Shown here: positions 1 through 9,011 of the stretch, one piece after another
Numbering within the stretch: position 1 is the stretch's first letter
How the letters are laid out: each line of letters starts with the position of its first letter
Source: Polynucleobacter victoriensis
GTDB taxonomy: Bacteria > Pseudomonadota > Gammaproteobacteria > Burkholderiales > Burkholderiaceae
NCBI RefSeq assembly: GCF_900187875.1
Contig: NZ_FYEX01000001.1
Coordinates: 868,001-932,000 of the forward strand
DNA length: 64,000 bases
Reading direction: 5' to 3'
Program-made: the position numbers and the translations under genes
The notes under the pieces: generated by a model
Seen by the model: the letters and a program-made list of their open reading frames with translations, nothing else
Told to the model about the DNA's origin: nothing
Databases searched by the model: none

Positions 1-196
1 CAGGGCGGTACTCTGGATTAGCTTTACCCAAATTGGCAGCAATGTTCCTTACTTTTTCAGAGTAAGGACGGGCATTGCGCATGCGCTCTTGGGCACGCCG
101 CATCTTAGATGCGGCGACCATTTCCATCGCCTTAGTGATCTTGCGCGTATTTTGTACGCTCTTGATCTTTGTCCGTATCTCTTTTGTTCCGGCCAT
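1..196 (-). CDS. atpG: ATP synthase F1 gamma subunit, partial (N-terminal 65 residues)
   Basis: Reading the complement from the ATG at 196 gives MAGTKEIRTKIKSVQNTRKI and on through KAMEMVAASKMRRAQ, the classic start of the F1 gamma subunit, the central rotor shaft that couples the c-ring to the alpha3beta3 catalytic head. Only the N-terminal coiled-coil helix lies in the window; the rest runs off the left edge. A GAGGAGAGCC-type ribosome site lies just upstream of the ATG. It follows atpA by 18 bases in the atp operon, the normal order. Identity is firm from the N-terminus and the neighbours. Confidence 0.95.
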   Translation of the reverse strand, partial: MAGTKEIRTKIKSVQNTRKITKAMEMVAASKMRRAQERMRNARPYSEKVRNIAANLGKANPEYRP

Positions 197-214
197 CTCG
201 GCTCTCCTCGCTTC

Positions 215-1756
215 TTAGAAAGAAGCTGAACGTTTAAAGTCCTCGATTGCAGCACGCAATGCGGCTTCGTCTTCTTTCGAGAGATCCTTAGTATCTTCAA
301 TACGGCCAACTAAAGCAGCAAACTTGCTCTTAAGATGGTCATGCAAACCTTTTTCGAAGGCCAATACATGTTTCACATCCAAATCGTCCAAGAAGCCATT
401 ATTAGCTGCGAACAATGAAGCTGCCAATTGCCAAACTTGTTGTGGCTGGTATTGAGCTTGCTTCAACAATTCAGTAACACGACGACCGCGCTCTAGCTGT
501 TTACGTGTTGCCTCATCCAAATCAGAAGCAAACTGCGCAAATGCAGCCAATTCACGATACTGCGCCAAGTCAGTACGAATACCGCCTGACAACTTCTTAA
601 TAACTTTAGTCTGAGCTGCACCACCCACACGTGAAACAGAAATACCCGCGTTAATCGCTGGGCGAACACCCGCGTTAAACAAGTCTGTTTCCAAGAAGAT
701 TTGGCCGTCAGTAATAGAAATCACGTTTGTTGGAACGAATGCAGAAACGTCACCAGCTTGAGTTTCAATAACAGGCAACGCTGTCAATGAACCTGTTTTA
801 CCTTTAACGGCACCATTAGTGAACTTCTCAACATAAGTTTCGTTAACACGAGCAGCGCGCTCTAGCAAACGTGAGTGCAAATAGAATACGTCGCCAGGAT
901 AAGCTTCACGTCCTGGTGGGCGACGTAACAACAATGAAACTTGACGATATGCCCAAGCTTGTTTTGTTAAGTCATCATAAACAATTAGCGCATCTTCACC
1001 GCGATCGCGGAAGTATTCGCCCATTGTGCAACCAGCATATGCTGACAAATATTGCATCGCTGCAGATTCAGAAGCAGAAGCAGCAACAATCACTGTGTAC
1101 TCCATCGCGCCGTGCTCTTCCAACTTGCGCAATACGTTTGCAATTGTTGATGCTTTTTGACCGATCGCTACGTAAACGCAATATACGCCTTTACCTTTTT
1201 GGTTAATGATCGCGTCAACGGCTACTGCTGTTTTACCTGTTTGACGGTCACCAATGATCAACTCACGTTGGCCGCGACCAATAGGTACCATCGCATCAAT
1301 AGACTTCAAACCTGTTTGCACTGGCTGGCTAACTGATTGACGATCAATAACGCCTGGCGCAACTTTTTCAATAACGTCTGTTAGCTTAGCGTTGATTGGA
1401 CCTTTACCATCAATAGGCTGACCCAATGCATTAACAACACGACCCAACAACTCTGGACCAACTGGAACTTCAAGAATGCGGCCAGTACATTTAACTGGGT
1501 CACCTTCACTGATGTGCTCATATTCACCCAAAATAACAGCACCAACAGAATCACGCTCTAAGTTAAGCGCAAGACCTAATGTGTTATTTGGGAACTCAAG
1601 CATTTCACCTTGCATAACGCCTGAAAGGCCATGTACGCGGCAAATACCGTCTGTTACGGAAATTACTGTGCCTTGATTACGGACTTCGGCGCCTACGCCT
1701 ACACCGCTAATTCGGCTCTTGATCAGTTCACTGATCTCTGATGGGTTGAGTTGCAT
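215..1756 (-). CDS. atpA: ATP synthase F1 alpha subunit
   Basis: 513 residues, the same length as E. coli AtpA. The non-catalytic nucleotide-binding subunit of the F1 head. The P-loop GDRQTGKT sits near residues 169-176, and the alpha-specific segment with GRGQRELIIGD precedes it. The N-terminal MQLNPSEISELIKSRI is the helix that contacts the delta subunit. The C-terminal helical domain is complete and ends in FKRSASF. It lies between atpH (26 bases upstream) and atpG in a complete Fo-F1 operon. Nothing unusual is seen. Confidence 0.98.
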   Translation of the reverse strand: MQLNPSEISELIKSRISGVGVGAEVRNQGTVISVTDGICRVHGLSGVMQGEMLEFPNNTLGLALNLERDSVGAVILGEYEHISEGDPVKCTGRILEVPVGPELLGRVVNALGQPIDGKGPINAKLTDVIEKVAPGVIDRQSVSQPVQTGLKSIDAMVPIGRGQRELIIGDRQTGKTAVAVDAIINQKGKGVYCVYVAIGQKASTIANVLRKLEEHGAMEYTVIVAASASESAAMQYLSAYAGCTMGEYFRDRGEDALIVYDDLTKQAWAYRQVSLLLRRPPGREAYPGDVFYLHSRLLERAARVNETYVEKFTNGAVKGKTGSLTALPVIETQAGDVSAFVPTNVISITDGQIFLETDLFNAGVRPAINAGISVSRVGGAAQTKVIKKLSGGIRTDLAQYRELAAFAQFASDLDEATRKQLERGRRVTELLKQAQYQPQQVWQLAASLFAANNGFLDDLDVKHVLAFEKGLHDHLKSKFAALVGRIEDTKDLSKEDEAALRAAIEDFKRSASF

Positions 1757-1782
1757 TTGCTTACTCCTGGGATCTTATTCGG

Positions 1783-2319
1783 TTATGCGCTAAGAGCGGC
1801 TTGCATTGAAACTAAGCGGGCTTTAACTGAAGTATCTAAAACTTCATCACCCACCTGTACACAAACACCGCCAATCAATTCTGGATCTACAGTAACTGTA
1901 GGACGTAGCTCTTTTCCACCAAAGCGCTTCTTCAATGTTGATAACAAAGCATTCAATTCTTCGCCATTAAGCGGGAATGCACTTGTAATCAGAACTTCTG
2001 CAGCACCTTCTTGAGCATTCTTCAAAGCTGTGAATTGAGCAGAGATTTCTGGCAAAGCTAATAGACGGTGATTTTGCGTCAACACTTCAACAAAATTTTT
2101 GACCACGTCTGACGGCTTAGCTTTGATGCTACTCAATAAAATTTGTAGCAAATCTGCTGAAGACAACTTTGGATTATTAGCTACGGCTAACAAATCTGCA
2201 TTACCAGCAACCTGAGCCAACTCCTCTAACTGCTCAGCCCATGCAGATAAATCTGCAGGCTTTGCACTACGGAAAAGTGCCTCAGCATAAGGGCGGGCTA
2301 TGGTGGCTAAATCTGCCAT
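1783..2319 (-). CDS. atpH: ATP synthase F1 delta subunit
   Basis: 178 residues, matching the family. The delta subunit caps the F1 head and links it to the peripheral stalk (b subunits). The N-terminal helical domain begins MADLATIARPYAEALF, where the ARPYAEALF segment is the family hallmark. The C-terminal half carries the conserved region with VTVDPELIGGVCVQVGDEVLD and the final helix of the OSCP/delta fold. It starts one base after the atpF stop, so the two are probably translationally coupled. Confidence 0.96.
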   Translation of the reverse strand: MADLATIARPYAEALFRSAKPADLSAWAEQLEELAQVAGNADLLAVANNPKLSSADLLQILLSSIKAKPSDVVKNFVEVLTQNHRLLALPEISAQFTALKNAQEGAAEVLITSAFPLNGEELNALLSTLKKRFGGKELRPTVTVDPELIGGVCVQVGDEVLDTSVKARLVSMQAALSA

Positions 2320-2320
2320 A

Positions 2321-2791
2321 TTAGAGCTCTGCCTTTAACTGATCTAACAAGCTAGCGTGCACTTTAGCATCTACTTCACGACGCAAAATTTGCTCAGCAC
2401 CCTTAACAGCTAAAGTAGCCACTTCAGTTCTAAGCGCATCTCTTGCACGAGACACTTGTTGCTCTGCTTCTGCTTTAGCTTGGGCAATGATGCGAGCTGC
2501 TTCTGCTTGTGCGTTAGCTTTAATTTCTTCCGCTGATTGTTGAGCGCGTTTTTCTGCATCAGCAATACGCTGAGTACCTTCGTTACGTGCTTCTGATAAT
2601 GCTTGCTCAGCGCGTTTTTTTGCAGACTCGAGATCAGCCTTGCCGCGCTCTGCGGCTGCTAAACCATCTGCCACTTTTGTGGCTCGCTCGTCTAATGCTT
2701 TTACTAGTGGAGGCCAAACAAATTTAGCCACTACCCACCATAAAATGAAAAAGACGACCATCTGCGCGAATAGCGTCGCGTTTAGGTTCAC
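2321..2791 (-). CDS. atpF: ATP synthase Fo b subunit (GTG start)
   Basis: 156 residues from the GTG at 2791, giving MNLNATLFAQMVVFFILWW, the standard betaproteobacterial AtpF start. GAAAGGAA lies at a good distance upstream. A longer in-frame reading from 2827 adds 12 residues that do not look like AtpF and was not chosen. One N-terminal membrane helix (about residues 6-26) is followed by a long Ala/Glu/Lys-rich coiled coil, the peripheral stalk that dimerises and reaches the delta subunit. It sits between atpE and atpH. Confidence 0.93.
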   Translation of the reverse strand: MNLNATLFAQMVVFFILWWVVAKFVWPPLVKALDERATKVADGLAAAERGKADLESAKKRAEQALSEARNEGTQRIADAEKRAQQSAEEIKANAQAEAARIIAQAKAEAEQQVSRARDALRTEVATLAVKGAEQILRREVDAKVHASLLDQLKAEL

Positions 2792-2863
2792 GTTTAGTTC
2801 CTTTCGGTCACGATGACAAATATCCACGGGCGCTCAAATTGCGCCCGTCAATAACTACGCTAA

Positions 2864-3130
2864 TTACTTAATTACTGCTAACAATGGGTTTGCGAATGCA
2901 AACAACATTGCAACACCAACACCGATCAAGAACGCAGCGTCGATCAAACCTGCCAACAAGAACATCTTAGTTTGTAGTGGCTCCATCAATTCTGGTTGAC
3001 GTGCACAAGCTTCAATGTACTTACCACCCATCAATGCGATACCTAAACAGGCACCGATAGCACCCAAACCAATGATGATGCCGATACCGATTGCTGTTAA
3101 ACCTTGAATTTGCGCTAGAAATGCTTGCAT
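2864..3130 (-). CDS. atpE: ATP synthase Fo c subunit
   Basis: 88 residues, two membrane helices forming a hairpin. This is the proteolipid that assembles the rotating c-ring. The cytoplasmic loop ARQPE (residues 43-47) contacts gamma and epsilon. The ion-carrying carboxylate is Asp64 in AGLIDAAFLIG; aspartate without the extra polar ligands of sodium-type rings suggests proton coupling. An AGGAGTC ribosome site lies upstream. It is placed between atpB and atpF as usual. Confidence 0.97.
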   Translation of the reverse strand: MQAFLAQIQGLTAIGIGIIIGLGAIGACLGIALMGGKYIEACARQPELMEPLQTKMFLLAGLIDAAFLIGVGVAMLFAFANPLLAVIK

Positions 3131-3165
3131 GTTGACTCCTAAGTAAAAAAACAGTTAATAAAAAA

Positions 3166-4029
3166 TCAGTGGTGACTATGTGCCTGGCCGATATAGACCA
3201 ACGTCAACATCATGAAGATGAAGGCTTGCAACAAAATAACCAAAATATGGAAAATTGCCCAGGCTGAACCAGCAATTACGTGGCCGACAAAACCTAGAAC
3301 AGACAAGTCGACACCAAAATGCCAGATGCCGCCTAACAGAGCGATTAGCAAGAAAACCAATTCGCCTGCATACATGTTGCCAAATAACCGCATACCCAAT
3401 GAAACGGCCTTAGCAATAAATTCAATAATGTTTAACACTAAATTAAATGGCGCCAAGTACCACTTAGCTCCAAACGGGGCTGAAAGTAACTCATGCACAA
3501 AACCGCCCACACCTTTAGCCTTAAAGCTATAGAAAATCATCAATACTAAAACTGACATTGATAAACCCAATGTGCCGTTTAAGTCCGTTGTCGGAACTAG
3601 CTTGTGGTGTGGAACATGCACATGGCCAAAAATTCCTAAGAAACCATTAATGCCATGAACCCAATCAACTGGCACCAAGTCCAATGTGTTCAACAAGATA
3701 ATCCAACAGAAAACAAACAATGCTAGAGGAGCAATAAAAGAGCGGTCGCCATGAACAATGCTCTTAGATTGTGACTCAACCATTTCTACTAGCATCTCAA
3801 CCAATGCTTGGAAACGACCCGGTACACCTGATGTTGCACGACGAGCCGCCAACAATAAAAAGCCTACCACCAACAAACCCATTAACAATGACCAAAATAC
3901 TGTGTCTAAGTTAATAACTGAAAAATCAACAATAGCCTCTTGCTTAGCATGCAAAGTATTTAAGTTTTGCAAATGCTCAGCAATGTACTCCGTAGGCGTT
4001 AACGCCTTTCCAGTCGCTTCTGTTGCCAT
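3166..4029 (-). CDS. atpB: ATP synthase Fo a subunit
   Basis: 287 residues, an integral membrane protein with five to six helices, forming the proton half-channels against the c-ring. The essential arginine is Arg214 in GMRLFGNMYAGE. The C-terminus is histidine-rich (GQAHSHH), common in this family. The region around residues 135-145 also holds several histidines in a loop. It lies between atpI and atpE, with the whole Fo set in the usual order. Confidence 0.97.
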   Translation of the reverse strand: MATEATGKALTPTEYIAEHLQNLNTLHAKQEAIVDFSVINLDTVFWSLLMGLLVVGFLLLAARRATSGVPGRFQALVEMLVEMVESQSKSIVHGDRSFIAPLALFVFCWIILLNTLDLVPVDWVHGINGFLGIFGHVHVPHHKLVPTTDLNGTLGLSMSVLVLMIFYSFKAKGVGGFVHELLSAPFGAKWYLAPFNLVLNIIEFIAKAVSLGMRLFGNMYAGELVFLLIALLGGIWHFGVDLSVLGFVGHVIAGSAWAIFHILVILLQAFIFMMLTLVYIGQAHSHH

Positions 4030-4058
4030 CGTTTACTTCCCTCTATCCTTGTATGCCA

Positions 4059-4619
4059 TTATTTTCTTAGTACCCAAGCTAACCAATAACACTTTAGCGC
4101 CAGCACATAAGTTAATAACAGCGGTAACCAATCCAACTTTGGATACAAAACTATTATCAAAACGAACATTGCTACGGTGGCAATGATCTTTATTAATTCT
4201 CCTGTTACCAGCGCAAAAACCGAGGCGCCCATAACGTTTGTTCTACTACTTAGTACCTTTGCTCGCATTGCAAATAGCGTTGCCGGAACTATTGCCGCCA
4301 AACCACCTAACAATGCAGATATGGCGGCAGAGTCTAAGCCAAACGGCTTACCCTTTGCTGACCATGCTATCCACGAGAGCAGAGTAACTAAGCCCTGAAG
4401 AAATAACAAACGCTTAACTGTTATCTTGCTCGGTATTAAGGCATTTGAGCCCAAAAGGGCTTCTAATTCAGCCTTACTCAGTGGCGGTGGAAACTCTTCC
4501 GAGCCCTCTAACTCACTGTCCCAATTAGCATTTCTAACAGATTGAGCTTTTTGCTCATCTCCAGACATAAAGCCCGCAGATTTTACAGAATCTACAGGCT
4601 TGGGGTCAATGTAATTCAT
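4059..4619 (-). CDS. atpI: ATP synthase subunit I (AtpI-like membrane protein)
   Basis: 186 residues. The first 70 are hydrophilic and acidic, followed by four hydrophobic segments, the usual AtpI fold (helps c-ring assembly, or ion supply in some species). Assignment rests on the membrane topology and on its place directly upstream of atpB; sequence conservation in this family is poor. The start could instead be the internal Met18 (MSGDEQKAQ), which would remove the first 17 residues; I kept the longer form because it begins 11 bases after the parB stop and fits the compact operon. Confidence 0.8.
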   Translation of the reverse strand: MNYIDPKPVDSVKSAGFMSGDEQKAQSVRNANWDSELEGSEEFPPPLSKAELEALLGSNALIPSKITVKRLLFLQGLVTLLSWIAWSAKGKPFGLDSAAISALLGGLAAIVPATLFAMRAKVLSSRTNVMGASVFALVTGELIKIIATVAMFVLIIVLYPKLDWLPLLLTYVLALKCYWLAWVLRK

Positions 4620-4630
4620 AAAGATTAGCG

Positions 4631-5497
4631 CTATTCGATGCCTAAACGCTTGAATAGACTGTCTAACTCATCAAATTGACTAAATTTGATACATATTTCA
4701 CCGCCACGACGTTTTTGCTTAATTTCTACAGCCAAATTAATCTGATCAGAAAGCTTGTCCTGAATCATTTTCAAGTCCGGGTCTACTTTTAAAGACTGCT
4801 TAGCCTTGCCGGGAGATTTTTTCGCTAAAACAAATTGGGTTGCCAATTTTTCGGCATCGCGGACGGATAGCTGCTGAATGGCAATTTTTTGGGCCAAACT
4901 AACTTGCTGGGCACCATCTAAAGGCAGAAGGGCGCGGGCATGGCCCATGTCTATCTCGCCCTTTATAAGCATTTGCTGAACAGGATTAGTCAACTGAACT
5001 AAGCGCAAAAGATTCGTGACAGCGCTACGGGACTTTCCAACAGCTTGCGCTGCCTTGTCATGGGTATAACCAAACTCATCTATCAACCTTAGAAGACCAT
5101 TTGCCTCTTCTATGGCATTTAGGTCTTCACGCTGAATATTTTCGATTAACGCCATTGCAGCCGTTGCCTGATCATCAGCCTGCTTAATGAGCACTGGCAC
5201 CTCGGCTAGACCAGCTATTGTGGCTGCGCGATAGCGGCGTTCACCAGCAATAATTTCATACTTGCCGCCCGCAATCGGTCTAACCAACAATGGTTGCATA
5301 ACCCCTTGTTCTTTAATGCTTTGTGCAAGCTCTTGAAGAGGTCCATCAACCATATTTTTACGAGGCTGATACTTACCGGCCTGCAATTGCCCCAACTTAA
5401 GCATTGCAACACCTTGATTTGATGTCGCAGGCTTATCGTTTGCACCTAACAATGCCTCTAAGCCTCTACCCAAACCTTTTTTCTTAATTGCAGTCAT
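4631..5497 (-). CDS. parB: Chromosome partitioning protein ParB (CTPase, parS-binding)
   Basis: 288 residues. The basic N-terminus with GLGRGLEALLG (about 8-18) is the ParA-stimulating region. The ParB/Srx CTP-binding motifs are GERRYR (85-90) and ENIQRE (119-124). A helix-turn-helix around 146-165 (DKAAQAVGKSRSAVTNLL) binds parS. The C-terminal 40 residues form the dimer domain. ParB loads at parS, spreads as a CTP-dependent clamp and directs origin segregation. Two perfect parS sites lie 2-3.5 kb upstream (7483 and 8987). It starts 9 bases after parA. Confidence 0.96.
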   Translation of the reverse strand: MTAIKKKGLGRGLEALLGANDKPATSNQGVAMLKLGQLQAGKYQPRKNMVDGPLQELAQSIKEQGVMQPLLVRPIAGGKYEIIAGERRYRAATIAGLAEVPVLIKQADDQATAAMALIENIQREDLNAIEEANGLLRLIDEFGYTHDKAAQAVGKSRSAVTNLLRLVQLTNPVQQMLIKGEIDMGHARALLPLDGAQQVSLAQKIAIQQLSVRDAEKLATQFVLAKKSPGKAKQSLKVDPDLKMIQDKLSDQINLAVEIKQKRRGGEICIKFSQFDELDSLFKRLGIE

Positions 5498-5506
5498 TTT
5501 TTTCCA

Positions 5507-6277
5507 TTACATAGTTTTAATGCGCTGAATCATTTCAGCGCCAAATTGCATATAAGCTTGCGCACCGCGCGAACTCTTATCAAAATTTACACCGGGCATT
5601 CCATAAGAGGGGGCTTCAGCCAATCTAACGTTTCTTGGAATAATCGTATTGAAAACCTTATCGCCAAAATGCGCCATTAATTGGTCTGAAACCTGTTGCT
5701 GTAAGGTTGTTCTAGGATCAAACATGACCCGCAGCAGACCAATAATGGTCAAACTTGGATTCAAATTAGCGTGAACTTGCTTAATGGTATTAACCAAGTC
5801 AGACAAGCCCTCTAAAGCAAAGTACTCGCACTGCATAGGCACGATTACGCCATTAGCTGCACATAGACCATTCAAAGTTAAAAGTGATAAGGCCGGGGGG
5901 CAATCTATCAAGACAAAGTCATAATCGGCCAAAACTGGGGCTAGCGCATTTTTTAATAACTCCTCGCGCTGCTCAAACTCAACCAACTCAACCTCTGCGC
6001 CAGCCAAATCTCTGTTTGCTGGCAATACGTCATAACCACCTGTTTCAGATTTGACTCTGGCACTAGCAACATCAGACATGCCGATTAAAACGTGATAGAC
6101 ACTTTGCTCTAGGCCCATTTTATCTATACCCGAGCCCATGCTAGCGTTGCCCTGAGGATCAAGGTCCACCACCAAAACGCGTTGGTTCTGAGCAGCCAAA
6201 CTCGCAGCTAAATTAACTGTAGTTGTGGTTTTTCCTACGCCACCCTTTTGATTTGCTACACAAAAAATCTTTGCCAT
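5507..6277 (-). CDS. parA: Chromosome partitioning ATPase ParA (Soj family)
   Basis: 256 residues, a small chromosomal-type ParA with no N-terminal DNA-binding extension. The deviant Walker A is KGGVGKTT (11-18), with the signature lysine at 11; a Walker B-type strand ends in LIDCPPALS. ParA forms ATP-dependent dimers on the nucleoid and drives ParB-parS complexes apart. It sits 24 bases downstream of rsmG, a widespread betaproteobacterial arrangement near the origin. Confidence 0.97.
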   Translation of the reverse strand: MAKIFCVANQKGGVGKTTTTVNLAASLAAQNQRVLVVDLDPQGNASMGSGIDKMGLEQSVYHVLIGMSDVASARVKSETGGYDVLPANRDLAGAEVELVEFEQREELLKNALAPVLADYDFVLIDCPPALSLLTLNGLCAANGVIVPMQCEYFALEGLSDLVNTIKQVHANLNPSLTIIGLLRVMFDPRTTLQQQVSDQLMAHFGDKVFNTIIPRNVRLAEAPSYGMPGVNFDKSSRGAQAYMQFGAEMIQRIKTM

Positions 6278-6301
6278 GAAAATCTTTATTTAATTATTAA
6301 C

Positions 6302-6997
6302 TCAAGCACTCAATTCTCTCACGCGACCCAACTCGAATAGCCTTCTTTCTGCTGTTAAACCAGGTACGCTCAAGAGGTAATTTTTCTTAATTTCCCAATC
6401 TGAAGGAATGGTTTTCAAATCATCCTCCAATAACTTAGCCTTCATAGCCCACACCAAGCCACCGGCTTTTAACATCGGCGCAGACAAGGTCAAAAACTTG
6501 CCAAAATCTGAAAAAGCCCTTGAAATACAACAGCTTATCTGATTTTCAAGAGCTGGCGAGCTAACCTCGATTCTGGCTGCGTGCACCATAACATTTGCCA
6601 ATGACAGCTTGTTAACAATGTGTTGCAAAAATACCGCTTTCTTTTGCACCGCCTCCATTAAATGCAGTTGCCAATTGGGGCGGCAAATTGCTAGAGGGAT
6701 GCCTGGCAAACCACCGCCAGTACCTAAATCAGCGAGACTGAATGAAGATGGGTCGTCAATGCTTGCAACATAAGCATCTAGATATCCCAGAACTGATAGG
6801 GAGTCCAACAAATGCAAAACTAGGGAATCATTAAGATCATGAATTGCCGATAAATTATGCGTCTTATTCCAACGCTGAAACTCAAGCAAATAATCTATTA
6901 ATGTCTCTGCCTGCTCCTGGTTAACATCAATATTTAGTTTTTGTATACCCGCCAGTAGGTCTATTAGAAGAGCTTTTTTTGTTGAGTCATCTGACAT
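6302..6997 (-). CDS. rsmG: 16S rRNA (guanine-527-N7)-methyltransferase RsmG (GidB)
   Basis: 231 residues. Rossmann-fold methyltransferase with the SAM motif LADLGTGGGLPGIPLA (about 88-103) and the family segment NLSAIHD near residue 48. It methylates G527 in 16S rRNA; loss gives low-level streptomycin resistance in other species. Its ATG overlaps the last base of the mnmG stop codon (TAATG), so the two are translationally coupled. Confidence 0.96.
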   Translation of the reverse strand: MSDDSTKKALLIDLLAGIQKLNIDVNQEQAETLIDYLLEFQRWNKTHNLSAIHDLNDSLVLHLLDSLSVLGYLDAYVASIDDPSSFSLADLGTGGGLPGIPLAICRPNWQLHLMEAVQKKAVFLQHIVNKLSLANVMVHAARIEVSSPALENQISCCISRAFSDFGKFLTLSAPMLKAGGLVWAMKAKLLEDDLKTIPSDWEIKKNYLLSVPGLTAERRLFELGRVRELSA

Positions 6998-8916
6998 TAA
7001 TGCGCCATTGGGCGACGACCCAATCCTTTTTTAAGATGAATTAACAACAATGAAATCGCTGCTGGTGTAACCCCAGATACTCTTGATGCCTGGCCTAAGG
7101 TGCTTGGTTTATGTAAATTGAGCTTTTGCTGCACTTCTTTTGATAAGCCAAGGACGCTGGCGTAATCAATGTCGCCCGGCAAAACCATTTCCTCATGAAA
7201 TGTATGCCGGGCAATCTCAGCTGCCTGCCTATCAATATACCCTTGATATTTAACGCCTATTTCAACCTGTTCGGCAATTTGATCCCTTAAAACAACATCT
7301 TGATCAAGTGGCTCGGCAGCCCACCGACCCTCAAATGCCGTGGTGAGTGTTTCATAGGTTATCCCAGGTCGTTTTAATAACTCAGCCAAAGAGTACTCGT
7401 GTGTGATGACCTGCCCAAGTAAAAGCTCTGATTCCTGAGGGCTAATCAGCTTTGGACTCACCCAAGTTGATTTAAGCCGCTGTGTTTCACGTGAAACAGC
7501 CTCTTTTTTGCGGCAGAAAAACTCCCATCGGCGATCATCAACAAGGCCCAATGTTCGTCCAATTTCTGTTAAACGATCGTCTGCATTGTCTTCTCGGAGA
7601 CTTAAACGATATTCTGCACGACTGGTAAACATTCGATAGGGCTCTTGAACACCTTTGGTAATTAGATCGTCTACCAACACGCCCAAATAAGCTTGGTCGC
7701 GCTTTGGATACCAAGCCTCACGGCCTTTAGCGCTCAGAGCTGCATTGATACCAGCCAACAGGCCTTGTGCTGCCGCCTCTTCATATCCAGTCGTACCGTT
7801 AATCTGTCCGGCAAAAAATAAACCTTTGATTCCCTTGGTTTCCAAGCTTGGCATAAGGCCTCGCGGATCAAAATAGTCATACTCAATAGCGTATCCAGGG
7901 CGAACAATCATCGCATTTTCTAGCCCACGAATACTTCTGACCAAATCCCACTGAACATCAAATGGCAAGCTTGTTGAAATGCCATTCGGATAAAACTCAT
8001 GGGTTGTTAAGCCCTCAGGTTCTAAAAAAATTTGGTGACTATCTTTACTTGAAAAACGATGGATTTTGTCTTCAATCGACGGGCAATATCTTGGCCCAAC
8101 GCCCTCAATAACACCCGTATACATTGGGGAGCGATCTAGACCACCACGAATAATGTCATGCGTTTTTTGATTTGTATGCGTAATCCAGCAGGGCAGTTGC
8201 TTCGGATGGAACTCTGGTCGACCCAAATATGAAAAAACAGGTAGTGGATCCAAGTCTCCAGGCTGCTCCTGGATTACGGAAAAATTAATGGTGCGCCCGT
8301 CAATTCTTGGAGGGGTACCTGTTTTTAGCCTGCCTTGGGGCAGTTTTAACTCTTTAAGCCTACTAGACAGCCTAATAGCAGCTGGATCACCAGCGCGACC
8401 GCCAGAATGATTATCCAATCCTACGTGAATTTTGCCATCCAAAAAAGTTCCTGCGGTTAAAACAACCTTTGAGGCATAAAAACTCAACCCCAACTGGGTT
8501 ATGGCGCCACAAACTTCGTCACCATTGACAATTAAGTCATCAACAGCCGCTTGAAATATTGTTAAATTCTTCTGATTCTCTAATTTACTGCGCATTGCAG
8601 TTTTATATAAAGCTCGATCAGCCTGTGCGCGAGTGGCTCTTACAGCGGGGCCCTTACTGGAATTCAACATTCTGAACTGAATTCCAGCCAAATCCGTTAC
8701 TTCTGCCATGGCACCGCCCAAGGCATCAATCTCTTTAACTAGGTGGCCCTTACCAATGCCGCCAATTGAAGGATTACAGCTCATCGCACCCAGGGTTTCT
8801 ATGCTATGAGTCAATAATAGGGTGCGGCAACCCATTCTGGCTGCTGCCAAAGCAGCTTCCGAGCCAGCGTGCCCACCACCAATTACGATCACATCAAATT
8901 TAACTGAAAAGTCCAT
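6997..8916 (-). CDS. mnmG: tRNA uridine-34 5-carboxymethylaminomethyl modification enzyme MnmG (GidA)
   Basis: 639 residues, near the usual 630. FAD-binding GGGHAGSE at residues 13-20; conserved blocks GTFLDGKIHVG, LKTGTPPRI and FAGQINGTTGYEEAAAQG. With MnmE it installs the cmnm5 group on wobble uridines of tRNAs reading NNA/NNG codons. mnmE (20157) and an MnmC C-terminal-like oxidase (25407) are in the same window. The coding sequence contains a perfect parS site (7483-7498), read as part of a Ser-Arg-Glu-Thr stretch near the C-terminal third. Confidence 0.98.
   Translation of the reverse strand: MDFSVKFDVIVIGGGHAGSEAALAAARMGCRTLLLTHSIETLGAMSCNPSIGGIGKGHLVKEIDALGGAMAEVTDLAGIQFRMLNSSKGPAVRATRAQADRALYKTAMRSKLENQKNLTIFQAAVDDLIVNGDEVCGAITQLGLSFYASKVVLTAGTFLDGKIHVGLDNHSGGRAGDPAAIRLSSRLKELKLPQGRLKTGTPPRIDGRTINFSVIQEQPGDLDPLPVFSYLGRPEFHPKQLPCWITHTNQKTHDIIRGGLDRSPMYTGVIEGVGPRYCPSIEDKIHRFSSKDSHQIFLEPEGLTTHEFYPNGISTSLPFDVQWDLVRSIRGLENAMIVRPGYAIEYDYFDPRGLMPSLETKGIKGLFFAGQINGTTGYEEAAAQGLLAGINAALSAKGREAWYPKRDQAYLGVLVDDLITKGVQEPYRMFTSRAEYRLSLREDNADDRLTEIGRTLGLVDDRRWEFFCRKKEAVSRETQRLKSTWVSPKLISPQESELLLGQVITHEYSLAELLKRPGITYETLTTAFEGRWAAEPLDQDVVLRDQIAEQVEIGVKYQGYIDRQAAEIARHTFHEEMVLPGDIDYASVLGLSKEVQQKLNLHKPSTLGQASRVSGVTPAAISLLLIHLKKGLGRRPMAH
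7483..7498. promoter_or_regulatory. parS: parS site (perfect palindrome) inside mnmG
   Basis: TGTTTCACGTGAAACA, an exact 16-base match to the consensus bacterial parS site bound by ParB. It lies within the mnmG coding region, about 2 kb from parB and about 8-10 kb from the putative origin. ParB with intact CTP-binding motifs is encoded next door. Confidence 0.93.
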
Positions 8917-8986
8917 AGAAAATCACCAAGCTAGGGCGGCGATGATATCACCCAAAGCAAAAGCCCTCAATCATTAAACTCCGGTT

Positions 8987-9002
8987 TGTTTCACGTGAAA
9001 CA
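8987..9002. promoter_or_regulatory. parS: parS site (perfect palindrome) upstream of mnmG
   Basis: A second exact TGTTTCACGTGAAACA, in the 95-base gap between the TauE-like gene and mnmG. It lies 71 bases upstream of the mnmG start. ParB spreading from here could affect mnmG-rsmG-parAB transcription, but that is inference. Confidence 0.93.
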
Positions 9003-9011
9003 ACTAACAGG

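Noticed and set aside
3758..4186. A 142-residue open frame antisense to atpB/atpI
   Set aside because: It runs opposite two certain membrane-protein genes; hydrophobic genes often leave open antisense frames. No ribosome site or family match.
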